64,000 nucleotides of DNA, taken from the NCBI GenBank assembly GCA_903904685.1, contig CAIVDS010000045.1:22410-86409 (forward strand), read 5' to 3'. A program made the translations under genes and the position numbers. Below are positions 61,154-64,000 of this stretch, one piece after another. This DNA comes from an uncultured Verrucomicrobiota bacterium (GTDB lineage: Bacteria > Verrucomicrobiota > Verrucomicrobiia > Opitutales > Opitutaceae). The notes under the pieces are model-generated. The model ran no database searches. It was not told where the DNA came from and saw only the letters and a list, made by a program, of their open reading frames with translations. Position 1 is the first letter of the stretch; every line of letters begins with the position of its first letter.

Positions 61154-61504
61154 TTACTGGATGTAAGTGAGCGTGCGGGTGCCGGCGATGCCCGAGATGA
61201 TGATTGGCGCGCTTTGGGTATAATCCTGAGGATAGCTTTCGTTGGCCACCGTTTGCAAAAATTTCACGTAGTTGCTTCCGCCGACCAACCCGACAATGGC
61301 CGCCTGGTTGGTACCGTTTTCGATGAAGAACTGGTCGGCGGCGGCACCGAGCTGGCGCATGTTGTTTAAAATCGCCTTGTCCTGGGCAGCATTACGGACC
61401 TTCTGGATGGCGGGCATGGCCAAGGCAGCGAGAAGTCCGATCATGACTATGACGACCATGATTTCGACGAGGGTGAAACCATTCCACGGGGTAGTATGTT
61501 TCAT
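61154..61504 (-). CDS. Orphan type II/IV pseudopilin, GspG-like
   Basis: A 116-residue protein started at MKHTTPWNGFTLVEIMVVIVMIG; the track adds 23 residues. The prepilin peptidase site is G9-F10-T-L-V-E14, followed by a 20-residue hydrophobic helix (IMVVIVMIGLLAALAMPAIQ). The exported part (about 85 residues) is short and has no recognised domain (NNMRQLGAAADQFFIENG, a common phrase in Verrucomicrobia/Lentisphaerae pilins). No pilus or secretion genes are nearby, and its own terminator makes it a single-gene unit. Confidence 0.88.
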   Translation of the reverse strand: MKHTTPWNGFTLVEIMVVIVMIGLLAALAMPAIQKVRNAAQDKAILNNMRQLGAAADQFFIENGTNQAAIVGLVGGSNYVKFLQTVANESYPQDYTQSAPIIISGIAGTRTLTYIQ

Positions 61505-61782
61505 AAATAAAAGGTAGAGGCCTTTCTGCGAACAGACTGATCCAGTCAGGTCCATATAGCAATATAGCTTCAACTCCCGCGGTTAATCTTATTTATCATA
61601 ATAATAATGGGCGGTTGGAGTCGTCCCCTATTTTAAAACTTCCGGGGCCGTATCTGCTGTTCATTGCCGACGGGCGCGTCACGAATACTCCGGCAACCGC
61701 ATAAATCCCATCGAGGACGGGGTTTTCCTCCTTGGCGGAGCAAACGATGCCAGCCACGCTCAGGGTGTTTGCATCCTATCCT
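61505..61782. other. Divergent intergenic region between pseudopilin and fusion gene
   Basis: 278 bases. The half near the pilin is AT-rich (tatagcaatatag; cttatttatcataataataat) and should contain its promoter. No sigma-54 or sigma-70 pair can be assigned with confidence. The ORF at 61633-62178 is a shadow of the fusion gene. Confidence 0.4.
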
Positions 61783-63801
61783 ATGAACCCCTCCTCCTCG
61801 CCTCTTCGCTGGGGCATCCTCAGCACCGGCCGCATCGCCGGTGTATTTGCCCAGGGCGTCGCCGCCTCGAAAAGCGGTCGTGTCGTCGCCGTCGGCAGTC
61901 GCACGCCTGAGGCCGCGCAAATATTTGCCACTACCCATGGCATCGCTCGCGCCCACGGGTGCTACGAGGCGTTGCTGGCCGATCCCGAGGTCGAGGCCGT
62001 CTATATAGCCACGCCACACCCGCAGCACGCGGAGTGGGTCGTCAAAGCCGCCGAGGCGGGCAAACATATCCTCTGCGAGAAACCGATGGGACTCAACCAC
62101 GGCGAAGGCATGGTGATGGTGCAGGCTGCGCGCGAGCACGGTGTCGTGCTCATGGAGGCGTTCATGTATCGTTGCCACCCGCAGACGTCGAAGATTGTCG
62201 AACTCATCCGTTCCGGTGCGCTCGGCACGGTTGGAATGGTGCAGGCGGCATTCAGTTTTAAGACGGACTACAATCCGACCTCGCGTCTCTGGGCCAACGA
62301 TGCAGGCGGTGGTGGCATCCTCGATGTCGGTTGCTACGCCGTGTCGATGGCGCGACTGGTCGCCGGTGCGGCGTCAGGAAAGCCATTCCTTGATCCGGTG
62401 GCCGTCACCGGCGCTGGCGTGCTGCATCCGGAGAGCGGAGCCGACGTTTATGCGGCCGCCACGCTTTCCTTTGCCAATGGCGTGATCGCGCAGGTTTCCG
62501 CCGGTGTCGGGCTGACGCAGGAAAACGTCGTCCGCATCTACGGCACCGCCGGCTGGCTGCTCGTGCCCTCGCCGTGGGTGATCAACCGCGAAGGCGGCTC
62601 CTCAAAGCTGCTCCTGCACAAACCCGGCGCGTCCGCGCCCGAGGAGATAGTCGTCGAAGGCGGGCCGCTTTACGCGCTGGAGGCAGACGCCTTCGCCGCC
62701 GCCGTGCGCGCGGGTTTGCGCGACGTGCCGCAGATGCGTACCGACGACACGCTGGGCAACCTCGCCGCACTCGACCAGTGGCGCGCAGCCATCGGACTTA
62801 CCTACGCGACAGAAAAACCCGCGGCCTTCATGCATACGATCGCACGGCGGCCGCTTCGCCGGAATCCCCGCGCACCGATGCCCTGTGCGGCCGTACCCGG
62901 CATGGCGCGTCCCATGTCACGGCTCGTGATGGGCTGCGACAATCAGCGGACGATGCCACATGCCGCGGCGATGTGGGACGATTATTTCGAGCGTGGCGGA
63001 AACGCTTTCGACACGGCCTGGATTTATGGCGGCGGGTTGCAGGAACGCCTGCTTGGCCAGTGGATAAAAAACCGAGGCATCCGTGACGAGGTGATCGTGA
63101 TCGCCAAGGGTGGACATACGCCCTGCTGCACACCCGAGGGCATCACCCGGCAGTTGCATGAAACGCTTGAGCGTCTGCAAACCGGCTGTGTGGATATTTA
63201 CCTGATGCATCGCGACAACCCCGACCTGCCCGTCGGCGAGTTGGTCGATGCTCTCAATGAGCACGTGCGTGCGGGTCGCATCGGCATCTTCGGCGGTTCC
63301 AACTGGACCATAAAGCGTGTGGTTGCGGCCAACCGCTACGCGAAGCGCAAGGGGCAGCAGGGCTTCGGCGCACTCTCCAACAACCTCTCGCTCGCCCGCA
63401 TGGTCGATCCGGTGTGGAGAGACTGCGTTGCGGCGAGCGACGCGGCATCGCGCAAATGGCTCAAAAAAACGCAGCTCCCTCTTCTGGCATGGTCGAGCCA
63501 GGCGCGTGGTTTTTTCACCGACCGCGCCGGGCGTGACAGGACGTCCGATGCCGAGTTGGTGCGCTGCTGGTATTCCGACGACAACTTTGCGCGACGCGAC
63601 CGGGCGGTGTCGCTGGCGGCGAAGAAAGGCGTGGCACCCATCGCCATCGCGGCGGCGTATGTGCTGCACCAACCGTTCCCGACCTTCGCGCTAATCGGCC
63701 CGCGCGTGATCTCCGAGACGGTGAGCTCTCTGGAATGCCTTGGGGTGGAACTCTCACCCAAGGAAATCGCTTGGCTCAATCTGGAGCGTGATCGGATTTA
63801 A
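61783..63801 (+). CDS. Gfo/Idh/MocA oxidoreductase fused to aldo/keto reductase
   Basis: A 672-residue two-enzyme protein started at MNPSSSPLRWGILSTGRIAG; the track start adds 17 residues. Residues 1 to about 360 are a Gfo/Idh/MocA oxidoreductase: nucleotide motif GILSTGRIAGVFA, and HILCEKPMG with the EKP motif at 99-101. From about 375 to 672 it is an aldo/keto reductase: FDTAWIYGGG (Asp and Tyr of the tetrad), VIVIAKGGH (Lys), DIYLMHRDNP (His), then GIFGGSNWT. Both act on sugars with NAD(P). The order suggests linked oxidation and reduction of a sugar. No signal peptide. Confidence 0.92.
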   Translation: MNPSSSPLRWGILSTGRIAGVFAQGVAASKSGRVVAVGSRTPEAAQIFATTHGIARAHGCYEALLADPEVEAVYIATPHPQHAEWVVKAAEAGKHILCEKPMGLNHGEGMVMVQAAREHGVVLMEAFMYRCHPQTSKIVELIRSGALGTVGMVQAAFSFKTDYNPTSRLWANDAGGGGILDVGCYAVSMARLVAGAASGKPFLDPVAVTGAGVLHPESGADVYAAATLSFANGVIAQVSAGVGLTQENVVRIYGTAGWLLVPSPWVINREGGSSKLLLHKPGASAPEEIVVEGGPLYALEADAFAAAVRAGLRDVPQMRTDDTLGNLAALDQWRAAIGLTYATEKPAAFMHTIARRPLRRNPRAPMPCAAVPGMARPMSRLVMGCDNQRTMPHAAAMWDDYFERGGNAFDTAWIYGGGLQERLLGQWIKNRGIRDEVIVIAKGGHTPCCTPEGITRQLHETLERLQTGCVDIYLMHRDNPDLPVGELVDALNEHVRAGRIGIFGGSNWTIKRVVAANRYAKRKGQQGFGALSNNLSLARMVDPVWRDCVAASDAASRKWLKKTQLPLLAWSSQARGFFTDRAGRDRTSDAELVRCWYSDDNFARRDRAVSLAAKKGVAPIAIAAAYVLHQPFPTFALIGPRVISETVSSLECLGVELSPKEIAWLNLERDRI

Positions 63802-63863
63802 GTACGGTCGGCGCAGCTGATGACGGTGAGCGCCTCCTTTAAAAACTCGCGACTGGCCCCCTA

Positions 63864-64000
63864 GAGCCTGTCAGGCACTTTTTGGGTGAAGCATCTTTAA
63901 GGCTGTAGCCCTGGAGGAAGATGGGATGGAGGCTTGGGAGGGCGAAAACACGAGTGGGATACATCGGCGAGGTGAGCGACGAGGAATGGGCGTTCTGCCA
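63864..64000 (+). mobile_element. Left end of an IS5-type insertion sequence, cut by window edge
   Basis: A likely terminal inverted-repeat start, GAGCCTGTCAGGCACTTTT, begins at about 63864 and is followed 57 bases later by a transposase start. The right end is beyond the window, so neither the repeat nor the target duplication can be confirmed. Confidence 0.55.
63921..64000 (+). CDS. IS5-family transposase N-terminus (partial)
   Basis: Translated by hand from ATG 63921: MGWRLGRAKTRVGYIGEVSDEEWAFC, then the window ends. The SDEEWAFC phrase is the usual start of DUF4096/IS5-type transposases (S/T-D-E/A-x-W). A GTG start at the VSDEEW valine would also suit. GGAGG lies within the ten bases upstream. 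The gene may be intact or broken beyond the edge. Confidence 0.65.
   Translation, partial: MGWRLGRAKTRVGYIGEVSDEEWAFC

Overview
The window looks like a high-GC Gram-negative chromosome segment, most probably from Verrucomicrobiota near Opitutaceae. The reasons are gene content: MoxR/DUF58/BatA-type von Willebrand factor A (VWA) genes joined to DUF4159 and very large secreted sugar-binding-type proteins, a GH172 (DUF2961) gene, a PocR-AraC regulator, an orphan pseudopilin, and an arn (lipid A aminoarabinose) operon that requires an outer membrane. The taxonomic call is an inference. I see no rRNA, tRNA, CRISPR array or phage. Genes are dense and mostly in long co-directional runs.

Layout. (1) 1-3.7 kb: the 3' part of a SpoU/TrmH RNA methyltransferase, a LapA-like membrane protein, an unrecognised membrane protein, a 430-base gap with a possible transposase relic, and a secreted serine beta-lactamase-like hydrolase. 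(2) 3.8-29.6 kb: one 26-kb minus-strand run of ten genes, read in the order DUF58, BatA-like VWA, VWA/GATase-like, DUF4175-like, DUF4159, a 2747-residue propeller protein, a 1652-residue NPCBM protein, a CBM9-HEAT protein, an EF-hand protein and MoxR. Junctions are very tight (ATGA or TGATG overlaps or 1-nt gaps), and a strong hairpin terminator follows moxR. (3) 29.8-39.4 kb: a DUF3892 protein, an MHS-type MFS transporter, and a carbohydrate locus (AraC, GH172, GH38 alpha-mannosidase, PocR-AraC, FAD oxidoreductase). (4) 39.6-41.5 kb: an overlapping GT61/FkbM pair. (5) 42.0-53.8 kb: a minus-strand run beginning with a five-gene lipid-type set (FemAB/GNAT-like acyltransferase, ACP-FabZ-like didomain, ketosynthase, SDR, serine-palmitoyltransferase-like alpha-oxoamine synthase), then a GT39/ArnT-like glycosyltransferase, holA, purB, a 5'-nucleotidase and PPi-type phosphofructokinase. 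(6) 54.1-60.9 kb: a divergent plus-strand arn operon (arnT, arnB, arnC, a split arnA as two genes, arnD). (7) 61-64 kb: an orphan type II pseudopilin, a Gfo/Idh/MocA-aldo/keto reductase fusion, and the start of an IS5-type insertion sequence cut by the window edge.

How the genes fit together. The 26-kb run reads as an envelope machine: a cytoplasmic MoxR ATPase, membrane-anchored VWA proteins and DUF58 as partners, and giant exported carbohydrate-binding/propeller/HEAT proteins as likely clients or working parts. Regions 5 and 6 face each other across a 270-base intergenic region packed with nested GATC-centred inverted repeats. Both encode envelope-lipid functions, so they may form one envelope-remodelling locus. 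The arn operon should add 4-amino-4-deoxy-L-arabinose to lipid A. The neighbouring alpha-oxoamine synthase set would make a long-chain amino-ketone/amino-alcohol lipid, sphingoid-like or new. Of about 25 starts I checked by eye, almost all lack a Shine-Dalgarno sequence; the clear exceptions are internal genes of the 26-kb run.
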